DNA of 34,984 bases. Source: Beijerinckia sp. L45. GTDB taxonomy: Bacteria > Pseudomonadota > Alphaproteobacteria > Rhizobiales > Beijerinckiaceae. Positions 8,174 through 17,657 of the stretch are shown here, piece by piece. The translations under genes were made by a program, and so were the position numbers. The stretch spans positions 3,293 to 38,276 of the forward strand of contig NZ_LMUU01000176.1 in NCBI RefSeq assembly GCF_009765775.1. The letters are read 5' to 3'. Position 1 is the first letter of the stretch; each line of letters starts with the position of its first letter. The notes below the pieces were generated by a model. That model was not told where the DNA came from, made no database searches, and worked only from the letters and a program-made list of their open reading frames with translations.

Positions 8174-9370
8174 TCACGATTCGGTCAATGGCATCCGGAA
8201 CGAGAACCGAGTTTCCGCCTCGGTCGAGGTCACCGCAAGGGTGCCCCCATGCGCCTTGGCGATCTCGGACGCGATATAGAGCCCCAACCCGAGCCCTTGA
8301 TTGGTCGCGCGGCGTGGCGCCCGAAAGAAGGGCGCGAACAGGTGCTCGATCGTGTCCGGCGGGATCGGAACGCCACCATTGATCACCGCCAGACGCAAAA
8401 CGCCGTCGTCCGTCGAGGCCTCGACCTTGATCGGCCGGTTCGCGGCGCCGTGGGCGATCGCGTTACCGACCAGATTCGACAGCAGCTGGCCGATCCGCCC
8501 GCCATCGCAGTTGATCGAACCGGCAAGGGCGAAATCCGTTTCGATCGTTCGGCCCGGCGATGCCGCCCGCAGTTCGCTGACCACGTGCTGCAAGGTGGGG
8601 AGCAGCAAGGCGTGGTCTTCGCGCTGCAGGTTCAGGCCGCTGCCGAGCCGGCCGCGGGCGAAGTCCAGCACGTTGTCGATCAGTTCGGCCATGCGGTCGA
8701 CGCTCTTGCGGATCTGCGTGACGACCGAAGTCGAGGCTTCGTCGAGCTTGGCGCGGCGCAGAAGCAGATGCGCACCACCGTCGATCGCGGCGAGCGGGTT
8801 GCGCAGGTCGTGCCCCAGCACGGCGATGAACTGTTCGCGCAACACCGACGCATGGCGCTCATCGAGCAGCACGGCCGCGCTGGCCGCCAGTTTCCGATGG
8901 GCATCGATATGGAAGGCGATGAGCTCGGCGAACAGCTTGAACATGCCGACGACATGGGGGGTGTTGATGCGCGCCGGACGCGGATCGATGGCGCAGAGGG
9001 TGCCGAAGAACTGGCCGTCCGGCATCAGGATCGGCATCGAGATGTAGCTTTGAAAGCGATAGAGCGCCGGCGTGTGGTGATCGCGATAGATCGCGTCTTC
9101 GGCGACATGGTCGATCACAACGGCTTCGCGGCGGTTGCGGATACTGTCGCAGATCGTCGTCTCGACCTTCAGTTCGCCGCCGGCTTTGAGACCGAATTCG
9201 ATATCGTCGCGCACGCTGCAGGCGATCCAGCGATCTTCGGTGACGCGGGCGACGGCGGCAAACCCCATGCCCGTCGTCCGGCAGATGACCTCGAGGATCG
9301 TCGGCACCGCGTCGATATTGGCGATCGCCGCGACGTCGTCCTGCAGTGTATCCACCGTTACGCGTTCCAT
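8174..9370 (-). CDS. GAF-domain sensor histidine kinase
   Basis: A 398-residue soluble kinase with no membrane segment. A GAF sensory domain covers about residues 15-155 (MPILMPDGQFFGTLCAIDPRP is typical of its end), then a HisKA dimerisation/phosphoacceptor helix with GHDLRNPLAAI (His187), and a HATPase_c domain with N-box LSNLVGNAIAHG and G-box GLGLGLYIASEIAKAHGG. No response regulator lies beside it, so it is orphan in this window. The start is uncertain: ATG at 9370 is used (MERVTVDTLQ), a GTG at 9397 would add nine residues and neither has a well-spaced ribosome site. GAF domains bind cyclic nucleotides, heme or small ligands; the signal is not evident. Confidence 0.85.
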   Translation of the reverse strand: MERVTVDTLQDDVAAIANIDAVPTILEVICRTTGMGFAAVARVTEDRWIACSVRDDIEFGLKAGGELKVETTICDSIRNRREAVVIDHVAEDAIYRDHHTPALYRFQSYISMPILMPDGQFFGTLCAIDPRPARINTPHVVGMFKLFAELIAFHIDAHRKLAASAAVLLDERHASVLREQFIAVLGHDLRNPLAAIDGGAHLLLRRAKLDEASTSVVTQIRKSVDRMAELIDNVLDFARGRLGSGLNLQREDHALLLPTLQHVVSELRAASPGRTIETDFALAGSINCDGGRIGQLLSNLVGNAIAHGAANRPIKVEASTDDGVLRLAVINGGVPIPPDTIEHLFAPFFRAPRRATNQGLGLGLYIASEIAKAHGGTLAVTSTEAETRFSFRMPLTES

Positions 9371-9471
9371 CCCTCTACCAGGGCTTTTCTTTAGCACAGC
9401 GTCGCAGATAGCAAGACGCCGTTGCGCGTTACATCAGGAGTTATGTCATTTAACACTATTGCTTATCGAAA

Positions 9472-9819
9472 TCAGTGCAGGCCGGTCGAGGCCGGATGCG
9501 CGTTCATCACGGTTAGAATGGCTTGATCCGCGGCGTTGCGCACGAATTCGACGGCGTCGGCGACGCTTACGGTGCTGCAGAACTGCCGCCGAGCCTCGTG
9601 GTCCTCGATCATCACCATCACGCAGGGGTCGAGCCGGCAGATGGTGACGCGCATCAGGTCGGCGCGCCCCGCGCCCGGTTCGAGAACGACCCAGGTGATG
9701 CCGTCCTCGTTGGTCCGCAGCGTGAAGGCATGCGTCGGGAATTCCGAGACCGCGATCGCGCGCAGATAGCTCTGCTCGGTGAGGTCCAGGGTGTCGTTCA
9801 AGGATTCACCGATGCACAT
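9472..9819 (-). CDS. Hypothetical protein, 115 aa
   Basis: I do not recognise this family. The product is a soluble, acidic 115-residue protein with a helix-rich N-terminus (LNDTLDLTEQSYLRAIAVSE), a beta-rich middle (HAFTLRTNEDGITWVVLEPG) and a C-terminal helix. GGAG lies six bases before the ATG, supporting the start. It stands between the tonB gene upstream and the histidine kinase downstream, all on the same strand, with 74-69 bp gaps. Codon use matches its neighbours, so I believe it is real. Confidence 0.65.
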   Translation of the reverse strand: MCIGESLNDTLDLTEQSYLRAIAVSEFPTHAFTLRTNEDGITWVVLEPGAGRADLMRVTICRLDPCVMVMIEDHEARRQFCSTVSVADAVEFVRNAADQAILTVMNAHPASTGLH

Positions 9820-9888
9820 GTTGTCTCCAATGGTTTTGTCGGCGTCTCGGGGCGGCGTGATGTATGATGGTCGTCATTCCAGGCGATC

Positions 9889-10656
9889 TCAGCGCGCGTT
9901 GGCGAAAAAGATCGGGACGGTGAAGGTGAGCGCCGCGTCGGCGACGCCGGATGGCGGTGCCGGAAACGGCGCCGCCCGGCCCAGCAGCGTCAGGGCGATC
10001 TGATCGAGCCGCACGGAGCCGGATCCGTGGACGATGCGGCTGGAGAGAAGACGGCCGGCGCGGTCGATGGTGAAGGCGATATGGACCGTGCCGGACAGGC
10101 CGCCGGGCCGGGTGCCGCTCTTGGCGTGTTCGAGCCGCGTCAGCATCGCCCGCTGCCACAGGCTGATGGCATGGCCGGCGGGGCGTGCTGCCGCTTCGCT
10201 CTCGATCGGCTCCGCTGCGGCGACGGGGGCCTGAGAGCCGGCGGGGGCCATGGCCTCCTGGGCCGCCGCCGCGGCGACCGGCGGGGTTTCGGGGGCGGTT
10301 GGCTTCTGAGCCTCGATCGGGGCCGCGGGTTGCGGCTCCGGCGGCGGCGGCGGGTCAGGCGGGTTGTCCGGCGGGGACTCCACCGGCTTGGGCTCCGCCG
10401 CCGCGTCCATCGCCTGCTGCTCTGGCCCCTCGGCCGCCTCGGTCGGCGGGGCGGACGAGGGCAGCGCCGGCAGGTCGAGCAGGACGGCGTCCTCGGCGTC
10501 CAAGGCCGAGACCTGTCCACTCGGCCTTTCCGCGACGGCCAGCGCCGCGCCGCCGCCCAGCGTCAGCACGGCGGCAGCCGCCAACGCGTAACGCCGGATC
10601 TCCGCCTTCGCCGATGATGGCCGCCAGAGAAGATCCTGGGAGACGCAAACGTCCAT
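9889..10656 (-). CDS. TonB-family energy transducer
   Basis: A 255-residue TonB-like protein. A membrane anchor lies at about residues 23-41 (YALAAAAVLTLGGGAALAVA), followed by a Pro/Glu/Ala-rich periplasmic spacer (about 75-165, with PPDPPPPPEPQPAAP) and a TonB C-terminal domain (about 170-252; GTVHIAFTIDRAGRL, then RLDQIALTLLGRAAPFPAPP). It transmits proton-motive force to outer-membrane receptors. Its ATG overlaps the receptor's TGA by one base, so it is coupled to the receptor gene and probably dedicated to it. No exbB or exbD lies in the window; it must borrow them from elsewhere. Confidence 0.88.
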   Translation of the reverse strand: MDVCVSQDLLWRPSSAKAEIRRYALAAAAVLTLGGGAALAVAERPSGQVSALDAEDAVLLDLPALPSSAPPTEAAEGPEQQAMDAAAEPKPVESPPDNPPDPPPPPEPQPAAPIEAQKPTAPETPPVAAAAAQEAMAPAGSQAPVAAAEPIESEAAARPAGHAISLWQRAMLTRLEHAKSGTRPGGLSGTVHIAFTIDRAGRLLSSRIVHGSGSVRLDQIALTLLGRAAPFPAPPSGVADAALTFTVPIFFANAR

Positions 10657-12956
10657 CAGAACTGCTGGGTCAGGCCGGCGAAGAAGCCGCGGCGCTCGCC
10701 GTATTGCGCGGCGAAGACGCCGATGCCCGACCCGTCGCGGATCTCGTAGGCATGGTCGAACAGATTCACCACCGTGAAGCGCGCCGTCAGAGGCTTGCCG
10801 TTGGCACCGACGAAATCATGCGTCACGCCGAGATTGACGGTGGTGTAGGGCGAGACCGTGCCGGTATTGGCGAACCCGTCGCGAAGACCGCTGCCGTAGA
10901 TCGCGTCGACGCTGAGCCGCGTGCCGTAATAAAGATAGGACAGGCCACCGGACGCCGTGATGATCTGGGCGTGGTCGGTGAAGATCGAGTGGTTCTGAAT
11001 GAAGGCGAGTTCGTCCGGATCGAACAGGAACTGGTTCGACGAGACCTGCGAGGCCTTCTGCTGAGCCACGGCGACATTGCCGTAAGCGCGAAAATTGCCC
11101 TGCTCATAGTTGACCTTGAACTCGACACCTTCGTTGGTCGCGTGGTCGTAGTTGAAGGCGCTCAGGACCAGGGCCTGTCCGAACTGACCGTCGTCGAGCA
11201 GGTTTTTTGCGATCTTGTAGTAGACGTCCACGCCGGCATCGAGGCCGGGCAGCAGCCGCTGCGTCACGCCGGCATCGAAGTAGTGTGAGCGCTCCGGCTT
11301 GACCGGGCTCGACTGGGTGACCCCGGGCGCCGCCGTCGTGTTGGCGAAATTCTGCACCGGCGTCGGCGCCGACAAGGCGAGTTCGGGCGGCGTAAAATAG
11401 CGGGCATAACCGGCATGGAACGTTGTGCCCTCGACCGGCTTGTAGACCAGCCCGATGCGCGGGCTGAGCTGGCTCGCATCGGTGTACTGATGCATGTAAT
11501 CGAACCGCAGGCCGCCGTTGATGGTGATCTCCGGCGTCAGGCGCATCTCGTCCTGCACATAGGCGCCGGCGATGACCCCGGTCTTGCGTTCCGCATCGTT
11601 GAGCGTGAAGGGCGCGTCGATCGCGTTGCCGTCGGCATCGGTCGGCAGCACGACCGACGAGTTCACAGCTTCCGCGCGCTCGACGTTGGTGGTCAAACCG
11701 AAGCGCAGCGTGTTGCGCTCGTTGAAGCGATAAGCGTTGTCGCTCTGCACACCGTTGACCAGGCTGGTGCGGGTCACGTCGGAGGCGACACCGTTGAAGA
11801 CGAGGTCGTTCACCGTATCGGGCACGAAATGCAGGGTGCTGTAACGCTGGAAATACGAGACCTGGGTATCGAGCGCGCCAAAGTTCTTCTGCCAGGCCAG
11901 GACGTTGAAGATCGAACGCTCGACCTGGTTTTCATTGAGTTGCGAGGAATTGGCGTTGGTGACGCCGAAGGCGGTGAATTGCGGCATCTGGCCGGGCGTG
12001 TTGGGGATCTGGTATTGCGCGATCGAGGCGCCGGACATCAAAGTGATGCGGGAGCCGTCCTCGAGCTGCCCGGAAATCGAGGCGAAGTAGCGGCCCTGCC
12101 GCGTGCGGTCGTGTTCGGCGTCATGGCCGGGCGTGGTGTTCTCGATGCCGAGGTTGCTGGTCTGGAAACGGCCGGTGAAAAAATAGTCCCAGCGATCGAT
12201 CGCGCCGGCGTAGGTCAGCGTCGGGATGATCGTGCCGTGGCTGCCGCCGTAGACGCCGATGCTGCCACCCGGCTCCGCACCGGTTTTCGTCTGGACGTCG
12301 ATCAGGCCAGCGGTGTGCAGCCCGTATTGTGCCGGCAGCGCGCCGTCGACGACGTCAAGGCTGCGGATCAGGCTGGTGTCGAGCACCTGGCTGAAGCCCG
12401 AAACGCCGTCCGGCAGAAAGATGCCGTTGATGCGGTACTGCAGATTGGCGTGTTCGTTACGGATGTGGAGGTCGCCGCTCGCTGCGGAATCCTGGGATAC
12501 GCCGGGCGCCTGCAGCAATACGCGGTCGATGCTGGTGGTGTTGCCCTGCGGCAGGGCATCGATCGCCGCCTTGTCGATGGCAAAGCTGTTGACGCCGACC
12601 CTTGGCAGCAGGCGCGCGCGCTGCGCTTCGGCCGCGCCCTCGGCCTGCTGGGCGGCACTTGGGGCGGCCACGCCGGCCGATCCCGCGCCGGCGGAAGGTT
12701 GAACGGCGCCTGCCGTCGCGATGCCCGGCTGGGACCGTCGCACCGCTATGCCGCGCTGAATCGCAGCGTGTGGCGCGCGGCTGGCGAGCTTCGGCCGCTT
12801 GGGGGCGTCCGTGGGATGCGGCTTCGCCGGCTCCGTCACCGTGACTTGGGGAAGGGCGGTCTGGGCGAGAGCCGCGCCGGCACTTAGCGCGACAAGCGAC
12901 GCTGCGGTGACGGACAGATTTGGACGATAACGACGTAACGACATTCCGATTTCCAT
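10656..12956 (-). CDS. TonB-dependent outer-membrane receptor
   Basis: A 766-residue receptor with a Sec signal peptide (hydrophobic core SVTAASLVALSAGAALA, cleavage near AQT), a long Ala/Pro-rich N-terminal region (residues about 33-115), a plug domain (about 115-240; VLLQAPGVSQDSA, QYRINGIFLPDG), and a beta-barrel ending in a terminal phenylalanine (AGLTQQF), the usual assembly signal. GAGGG nine bases before the ATG at 12956 supports that start; MSLRR at 12944 is a less favoured alternative. Downstream tonB overlaps it. Substrate is unknown: there is no siderophore, B12 or sugar gene nearby. Dyad symmetries just upstream suggest it is regulated. Confidence 0.88.
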   Translation of the reverse strand: MEIGMSLRRYRPNLSVTAASLVALSAGAALAQTALPQVTVTEPAKPHPTDAPKRPKLASRAPHAAIQRGIAVRRSQPGIATAGAVQPSAGAGSAGVAAPSAAQQAEGAAEAQRARLLPRVGVNSFAIDKAAIDALPQGNTTSIDRVLLQAPGVSQDSAASGDLHIRNEHANLQYRINGIFLPDGVSGFSQVLDTSLIRSLDVVDGALPAQYGLHTAGLIDVQTKTGAEPGGSIGVYGGSHGTIIPTLTYAGAIDRWDYFFTGRFQTSNLGIENTTPGHDAEHDRTRQGRYFASISGQLEDGSRITLMSGASIAQYQIPNTPGQMPQFTAFGVTNANSSQLNENQVERSIFNVLAWQKNFGALDTQVSYFQRYSTLHFVPDTVNDLVFNGVASDVTRTSLVNGVQSDNAYRFNERNTLRFGLTTNVERAEAVNSSVVLPTDADGNAIDAPFTLNDAERKTGVIAGAYVQDEMRLTPEITINGGLRFDYMHQYTDASQLSPRIGLVYKPVEGTTFHAGYARYFTPPELALSAPTPVQNFANTTAAPGVTQSSPVKPERSHYFDAGVTQRLLPGLDAGVDVYYKIAKNLLDDGQFGQALVLSAFNYDHATNEGVEFKVNYEQGNFRAYGNVAVAQQKASQVSSNQFLFDPDELAFIQNHSIFTDHAQIITASGGLSYLYYGTRLSVDAIYGSGLRDGFANTGTVSPYTTVNLGVTHDFVGANGKPLTARFTVVNLFDHAYEIRDGSGIGVFAAQYGERRGFFAGLTQQF

Positions 12957-12980
12957 AACGACAAGCCCTCGATGCGTTAT

Positions 12981-12993
12981 GTTATGTCATAAC
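12981..12993. promoter_or_regulatory. Palindrome GTTATG-T-CATAAC upstream of the receptor gene
   Basis: This is a perfect dyad, 25-37 bp before the receptor start. A third half-site copy, GTTATG at 12976-12981, overlaps its left arm, so the CATAAC arm can pair at two registers (spacers of 1 or 6). The position, close to the expected -10 of the minus-strand gene, suits a repressor operator. The half-sites faintly resemble ModE-type (GTTATAT/ATATAAC) sites but do not match them well; the regulator is unknown. Confidence 0.5.
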
Positions 12994-13003
12994 AAAACGA
13001 AGC

Positions 13004-13017
13004 TTGGCTAGAGCCAA
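13004..13017. promoter_or_regulatory. Dyad TTGGCT-AG-AGCCAA upstream of the receptor gene
   Basis: This second inverted repeat, with six-base arms and a two-base centre, lies ten bases from the GTTATG palindrome, where a -35 region for the receptor promoter would be expected. It is probably a protein-binding site. Neither its regulator nor which of the two divergent genes (receptor on minus, small secreted protein on plus) it controls can be decided from sequence. Confidence 0.4.
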
Positions 13018-13133
13018 TTTTATGGTTGAAACGCAATCGGCCGCGGTCATCTGCGAAAACGCGGTGGCGTCGCGCGGCAATCCGTGAATCCATCCGGAGC
13101 GAAACGAATGCGGTTTGAGTCGGAGAACAATCG

Positions 13134-13361
13134 ATGCGGTCGGTCTACGTTGCTATCGCGCTGGGTGTCGCGGTGAATGGTCTCGGCATCATGCCGTCGT
13201 CTGCAAAGAGCCATCGGACGGCGCCCTGCGCTTTCCCGGACGGCTGGAATCCAGTCGATCATCAGCGCCAGCTCGAGGGCATCCCGCCCGACGCGCATCA
13301 TATGTGCGAGCTCGATGCCGGCGGTCATCCGATGGACAGCCACGGCCGCCAGACCAAATAA
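13134..13361 (+). CDS. Small secreted protein of unknown function (75 aa)
   Basis: The 75-residue product starts with a short Sec-type signal (MRSVYVAIALGVAVNGLGIM, cleavage near SSAKS) and gives a small hydrophilic mature protein rich in His, Asp and Pro with two cysteines (APCAFPDGW and HHMCELD) that could form one disulfide. I recognise no family. GGAG eight bases upstream of the ATG supports translation. It is followed after 25 bp by the peptidase gene on the same strand. Confidence 0.55.
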   Translation: MRSVYVAIALGVAVNGLGIMPSSAKSHRTAPCAFPDGWNPVDHQRQLEGIPPDAHHMCELDAGGHPMDSHGRQTK

Positions 13362-13386
13362 GCCGCACGATGGAGGGAGCCGCCAC

Positions 13387-14370
<984 letters not shown>

Positions 14371-14376
<6 letters not shown>

Positions 14377-14838
14377 AATCCGGGCGGACTCGCGGGCGAT
14401 CTTGCGGCCGCCTTCGATGGGCACAAAATCGAAGGTGAGGCGCGCACGGCCGACGGAGACGGCGTTGCTGGTGCTGACGCGCCGCCACGTCATGTCGGCG
14501 CTGACCTTGCAGAGGCTGCGGTCGACGTTGCAATGCGCGGTGAACGATCCCGGCACCTCTTTGTAATCGCGGACCGGCCAGTGATGGATGTAGGTCGTCT
14601 TGTCCGCGAGCACCTGGGCGCGCGAAAACGACTTGCCGTAATAGATCACCCGCGGGGCGTAGAAACGCAAGACGGACGCATCGTTGATCGCCTGGTTGCT
14701 GGACCACATCGCGAGATAGTTCTGCACCGCGCGTTCGGCTTCGGCCTTCGAGCCGGGGTCGGCGATCTGCGCCTGGGCGACGGGCATCGCCGCGAGGGTC
14801 AGGGCGGCGGCGACAGTCAGGGAACGGAACGTCGGCAT
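14371..14838 (-). CDS. Secreted NTF2/SnoaL-like protein of unknown function
   Basis: The product has 155 residues. A Sec signal peptide (MPTFRSLTVAAALTLAAMPV, cleavage after AQA) precedes a domain beginning AERAVQNYLAMWSSN and containing VLRFYAPRVIYYGKSFSR, a pattern typical of NTF2/SnoaL-type cone folds used by varied small-molecule proteins. Function is not evident. GAGG eight bases before the ATG at 14838 supports this start over an in-frame ATG at 14871. It ends tail-to-tail with the peptidase gene, with the two stop regions sharing 14371-14376. Confidence 0.7.
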
Positions 14839-14965
14839 GATCGATCCTCGAGGGAGATGATCTGCCTTCAACGATGGGGGCGGCGAAAAGATCGCCGCCG
14901 TCCCGGCAAAACGTTCGATCGCACGCCGGCTTTTGGTATGATGGACGTCATATACCTCGCGATCA

Positions 14966-15012
14966 GGTCGGATCGCCGACCGGCGAGCGGTACGCCGAAC
15001 GACGATCCGACC
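14966..15012 (-). terminator. Hairpin just after the 15022-15303 gene
   Basis: The ten-base arms GGTCGGATCG (14966-14975) and CGATCCGACC (15003-15012) pair perfectly around a 27-base loop. They start ten bases past the stop of the minus-strand gene. The left arm can also fold locally as GGTCGG/CCGACC. No T-run follows on the minus strand, so it may stabilise the transcript end or need Rho rather than act as a classic intrinsic terminator. Confidence 0.35.
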
Positions 15013-15021
15013 GGGCGCCGG

Positions 15022-15303
15022 CTAGGGCATCATGTCTTCGGCGGGCGTCGTCATCAGCGCCATGTAGCGGTCGGCCGGGACCAGCGCCATCAGATGACCG
15101 TTCTTCAGCTTGACGAGATTCATCTTGTGACCCGTCGCCTTTTCGGTCGCGGTCGTCATTTCAAGCGTCTGAGTCTGAAACGGGGCCAACGTGAAGTCGT
15201 GGCCCCAGGCCGAAAAGGTGCCTTGGGCAGCAGCGTGACCGATGAGGCCGGCGGTGCCGAGAAGGCCGAGGGTAAGCGGCGCAATGGCGCGAAATGTACG
15301 CAT
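15022..15303 (-). CDS. Small secreted protein of unknown function (93 aa)
   Basis: The 93-residue product has a clear signal peptide (MRTFRAIAPLTLGLLGTAGL, cleavage near AAA-QG). The mature part is about 68 residues (FSAWGHDFTLAPFQTQ, ending PAEDMMP) and lacks cysteines; I recognise no family. GGAG before the ATG at 15303 decides the start; the longer open frame to 15591 has no ribosome site and would run into the next gene's end. It is separated from its neighbours by about 180 bp on each side, in which I see no gene. Confidence 0.6.
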   Translation of the reverse strand: MRTFRAIAPLTLGLLGTAGLIGHAAAQGTFSAWGHDFTLAPFQTQTLEMTTATEKATGHKMNLVKLKNGHLMALVPADRYMALMTTPAEDMMP

Positions 15304-15481
15304 GATGATCTCCAGGGGTATCCGGTTGATTGCGCCGGGGGCTCCGGCGGAAAGCCATGTCCGCGGCTCTCCTTCTTGCTTCGTCGCGCATCGCGGCGTC
15401 GTTACCGGTGCGGCGACAACAACATCGTGACGTGCGGCTTCGTAACCATCCGGAAAGCCGCATCGAACGCGCGGGCGCGCC

Positions 15482-16900
15482 TCAGGCGATGGTACGCGCA
15501 TCGCGCGATACGGGGCGTAGCGCCGGCGCCGACGCGGCCCGGGTTGCGACCCCTGACGCCGCGATCCCCAGGAGGATGTAGAACAGCGCACCGAGGTAAT
15601 AGACCGTGCCGACCACGAAGCTCGCGACCAGGGAAAGCGCGAGGCCGATGCGGGCCGCCCAGATCACGGCGCGATCCGCGTGTGCCAGTTGCGGCGTGAT
15701 GCGCGCCAGCAGCACGCGGGCGATCAGCGCGAAGAACAGGCCGAACCCGAGCGCGCCGAGGTTGGACAGAAGCAGCACGATATAGCTCGACGTGCGCGTT
15801 GCGCCGATCCCGGCGCCGACGCCGTAGGTATCGAGGAAGACCTGCAGGCCCTGGTGATTCCAGCTGCTGCGCTCGATGGCCGATTCCGACGTCGCCTTGT
15901 TGAAGAGGCTCTGGCTGAGGATGGTGTTGATGGTGTTGGCGACGCCGGGCAGGAACAGGAACACGCAGGCCGCCATCAGGACACCGACACCGAGCATCGT
16001 CGCGGCGATGGTGATCGGCCGCCGCCGCATCGTGCGAAGCGTCGCGACCGGAACATAGAGCATGTATCCCATCACGAAGATGCCAAGGCCGAGATAGCCC
16101 GCACTCGACGTGGAGAGGGCGATGAGCACCGCGAGCATGGCGCTGGCGATGCCGGTGAAGCGCGCGCGGACGCGCAGCACGTAAAGCGGAAAGTTGACGC
16201 CGAGGAGCGTCAGGGAAAACGAAGCGAAGCCGGAGGCCTCGCTGAACGATCCGGAAATCCGTTTGACGCCGCCCAGTTCATCATCCGTAAGGAAGGCGTA
16301 GTTCGCGGTATGCACGAGATCGAGGATGAAGCCGGTGTGGGTCGCGGCGGTGACGAGATCGAGGATGGCGAAGCCGAGGTCGAGCGACGTCACGACCACG
16401 ATCGCGGACAGAAGGGCACTATAGCCGCCGGGCCGTCGCGCAAAGGCGCTGGTGACGCAGGCCACGACAAAGCCACCCATGGCGTAGACGACCTGCGAGA
16501 TGTTGCCGCTCGTCGGATGCAGCAGCGTCATGCCGTCGACGTCGACGGTGCGGCTGAGCGAGAACACATAGGTGGCGCTGTCGAACAGGCGCGGCGTCAC
16601 CAGGGCGGCGCCGCAGATCCACAGGTTGAGCAAGGCGAAGACGAAGAGCGGGCGGCTCGGGGCGATCTCGGCGATCAGCAACCCGCCGCCCTGGCGCATC
16701 GAGATCAGCCTGAGGCTGTAGAACAAAATGAACAGATCCGCCGGCGTGACCGACGCGCCGCCGAGCGCCGAAAGTTCAAGCGCGCCGGCCGACCCGAACA
16801 CGGTGAGGGCCACCATGGTGACCACCGCGCGGCGATAGGAGCCGAGTTGGCACCAGATGCCGATCGCCACGACGATAACGCCGAAGAAGGTGACGGACAC
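15482..16900 (-). CDS. O-antigen ligase / exopolysaccharide polymerase-like membrane protein
   Basis: A 472-residue polytopic inner-membrane protein with about ten or more hydrophobic segments. The stretch RSSWNHQGLQVFLDTYGVGA near residue 350, followed by GATRTSSYIVLLLSNLG, resembles the large periplasmic loop and following helix of Wzy/WaaL/ExoQ-type proteins that polymerise or ligate undecaprenyl-linked sugars. The start codon is GTG at 16900 with only a weak ribosome site. No glycosyltransferase genes are adjacent, so the polysaccharide is unknown. It may share a transcript with the two genes upstream on the same strand, but the gap is 117 bp. Confidence 0.72.
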   Translation of the reverse strand: MSVTFFGVIVVAIGIWCQLGSYRRAVVTMVALTVFGSAGALELSALGGASVTPADLFILFYSLRLISMRQGGGLLIAEIAPSRPLFVFALLNLWICGAALVTPRLFDSATYVFSLSRTVDVDGMTLLHPTSGNISQVVYAMGGFVVACVTSAFARRPGGYSALLSAIVVVTSLDLGFAILDLVTAATHTGFILDLVHTANYAFLTDDELGGVKRISGSFSEASGFASFSLTLLGVNFPLYVLRVRARFTGIASAMLAVLIALSTSSAGYLGLGIFVMGYMLYVPVATLRTMRRRPITIAATMLGVGVLMAACVFLFLPGVANTINTILSQSLFNKATSESAIERSSWNHQGLQVFLDTYGVGAGIGATRTSSYIVLLLSNLGALGFGLFFALIARVLLARITPQLAHADRAVIWAARIGLALSLVASFVVGTVYYLGALFYILLGIAASGVATRAASAPALRPVSRDARTIA

Positions 16901-17017
16901 GCGAGATCATCCAAAGTTGGTGCCGGACTTCGAGCTGGCCGCGGCCCGCCTGCCGGATCGACTGGGATTATGGGCCAAACACTTTAACGGCGTGCAACGG
17001 ACGGGCGCCGGGCCGCT

Positions 17018-17638
17018 TCACTTGTCGGCGTTTTCCGGGGTGAGCTTCTGTCGGACCGCGCCTGTCGTCATGGCCTGGCCGGGACCGATCGACCAGGATA
17101 TGCCGACGGGCGTCATATCGAGTTCTGCATCGACGCCGGCGACGATGAAGAAGTCGCGCGTCCCGGTCGGCATGGCCTCGCCCTTGGTCACGCCGTCCCT
17201 GAACTGCGCCAGGCTGCCGTCCGTCATGCTTTTCGTCAACGCGCGGCAGGCCTCCGGCGTGGCATCGGCCAGCGTGCAGATGGAGGCGCTCGCCAGCTCC
17301 ATGAAGCGCCTGAGGACGATGGGAAGGTCGTCCGAGGTGCGGACGGACTCGGGGATCGCGATGGAAAAGTCCTCGAACGCATCCGCCTTGCTGCAGTTCA
17401 TCGTGCCGGTCAGGCCGACGATCCCATCCCAGTCGAAGCGCTTGCCGGCCTCGCCGCTGTCGTAGCCGGGCTTGAGCGCGCCGGGCGAAGCCACGGCGGA
17501 TCCCATCGCGACGATCGTCTCGTCGAGGCGCGTCTTGAAGTCGGCGCAGGTGAGGATCGGGCCGGCGGAACATGGAGCCGCGGCGAAGAGAAGGGCTATG
17601 GCCGCGAGGGCCGACAGGAGGGGCAGACGGCGGGTCAT
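17018..17638 (-). CDS. Secreted protein of unknown function (206 aa)
   Basis: The 206-residue product has a Sec signal (MTRRLPLLSALAAIALLFAA, cleavage near CSA-GP) and a mature domain beginning ILTCADFKTRLDETIVAMGS. Four cysteines (LTCAD, MNCSK, SICTL, EACRA) suggest two disulfides. I recognise no family. The start at 17638 follows the stop of the CpaC-like gene by 19 bp, so the two form an operon; the open frame upstream of 17638 overlaps that gene and is rejected as coding. Confidence 0.65.
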   Translation of the reverse strand: MTRRLPLLSALAAIALLFAAAPCSAGPILTCADFKTRLDETIVAMGSAVASPGALKPGYDSGEAGKRFDWDGIVGLTGTMNCSKADAFEDFSIAIPESVRTSDDLPIVLRRFMELASASICTLADATPEACRALTKSMTDGSLAQFRDGVTKGEAMPTGTRDFFIVAGVDAELDMTPVGISWSIGPGQAMTTGAVRQKLTPENADK

Positions 17639-17657
17639 GCCGGGCCGAGTCGCCGGC

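Noticed and set aside
11415-12887. A 490-codon plus-strand frame within the receptor gene
   Set aside because: It is antisense to the receptor; low-complexity Arg/Asp/Val composition and no ribosome site.
12976-12993. Naming the GTTATG/CATAAC dyad a molybdate (ModE) box
   Set aside because: The half-sites lack the ATAT extension and the spacing does not fit the known box; only the palindrome itself is claimed.
15304-15481. Small plus-strand frames (15242-15581) in the gap before the polymerase-like gene
   Set aside because: They have no ribosome sites and no protein character; they overlap the ends of minus-strand genes.
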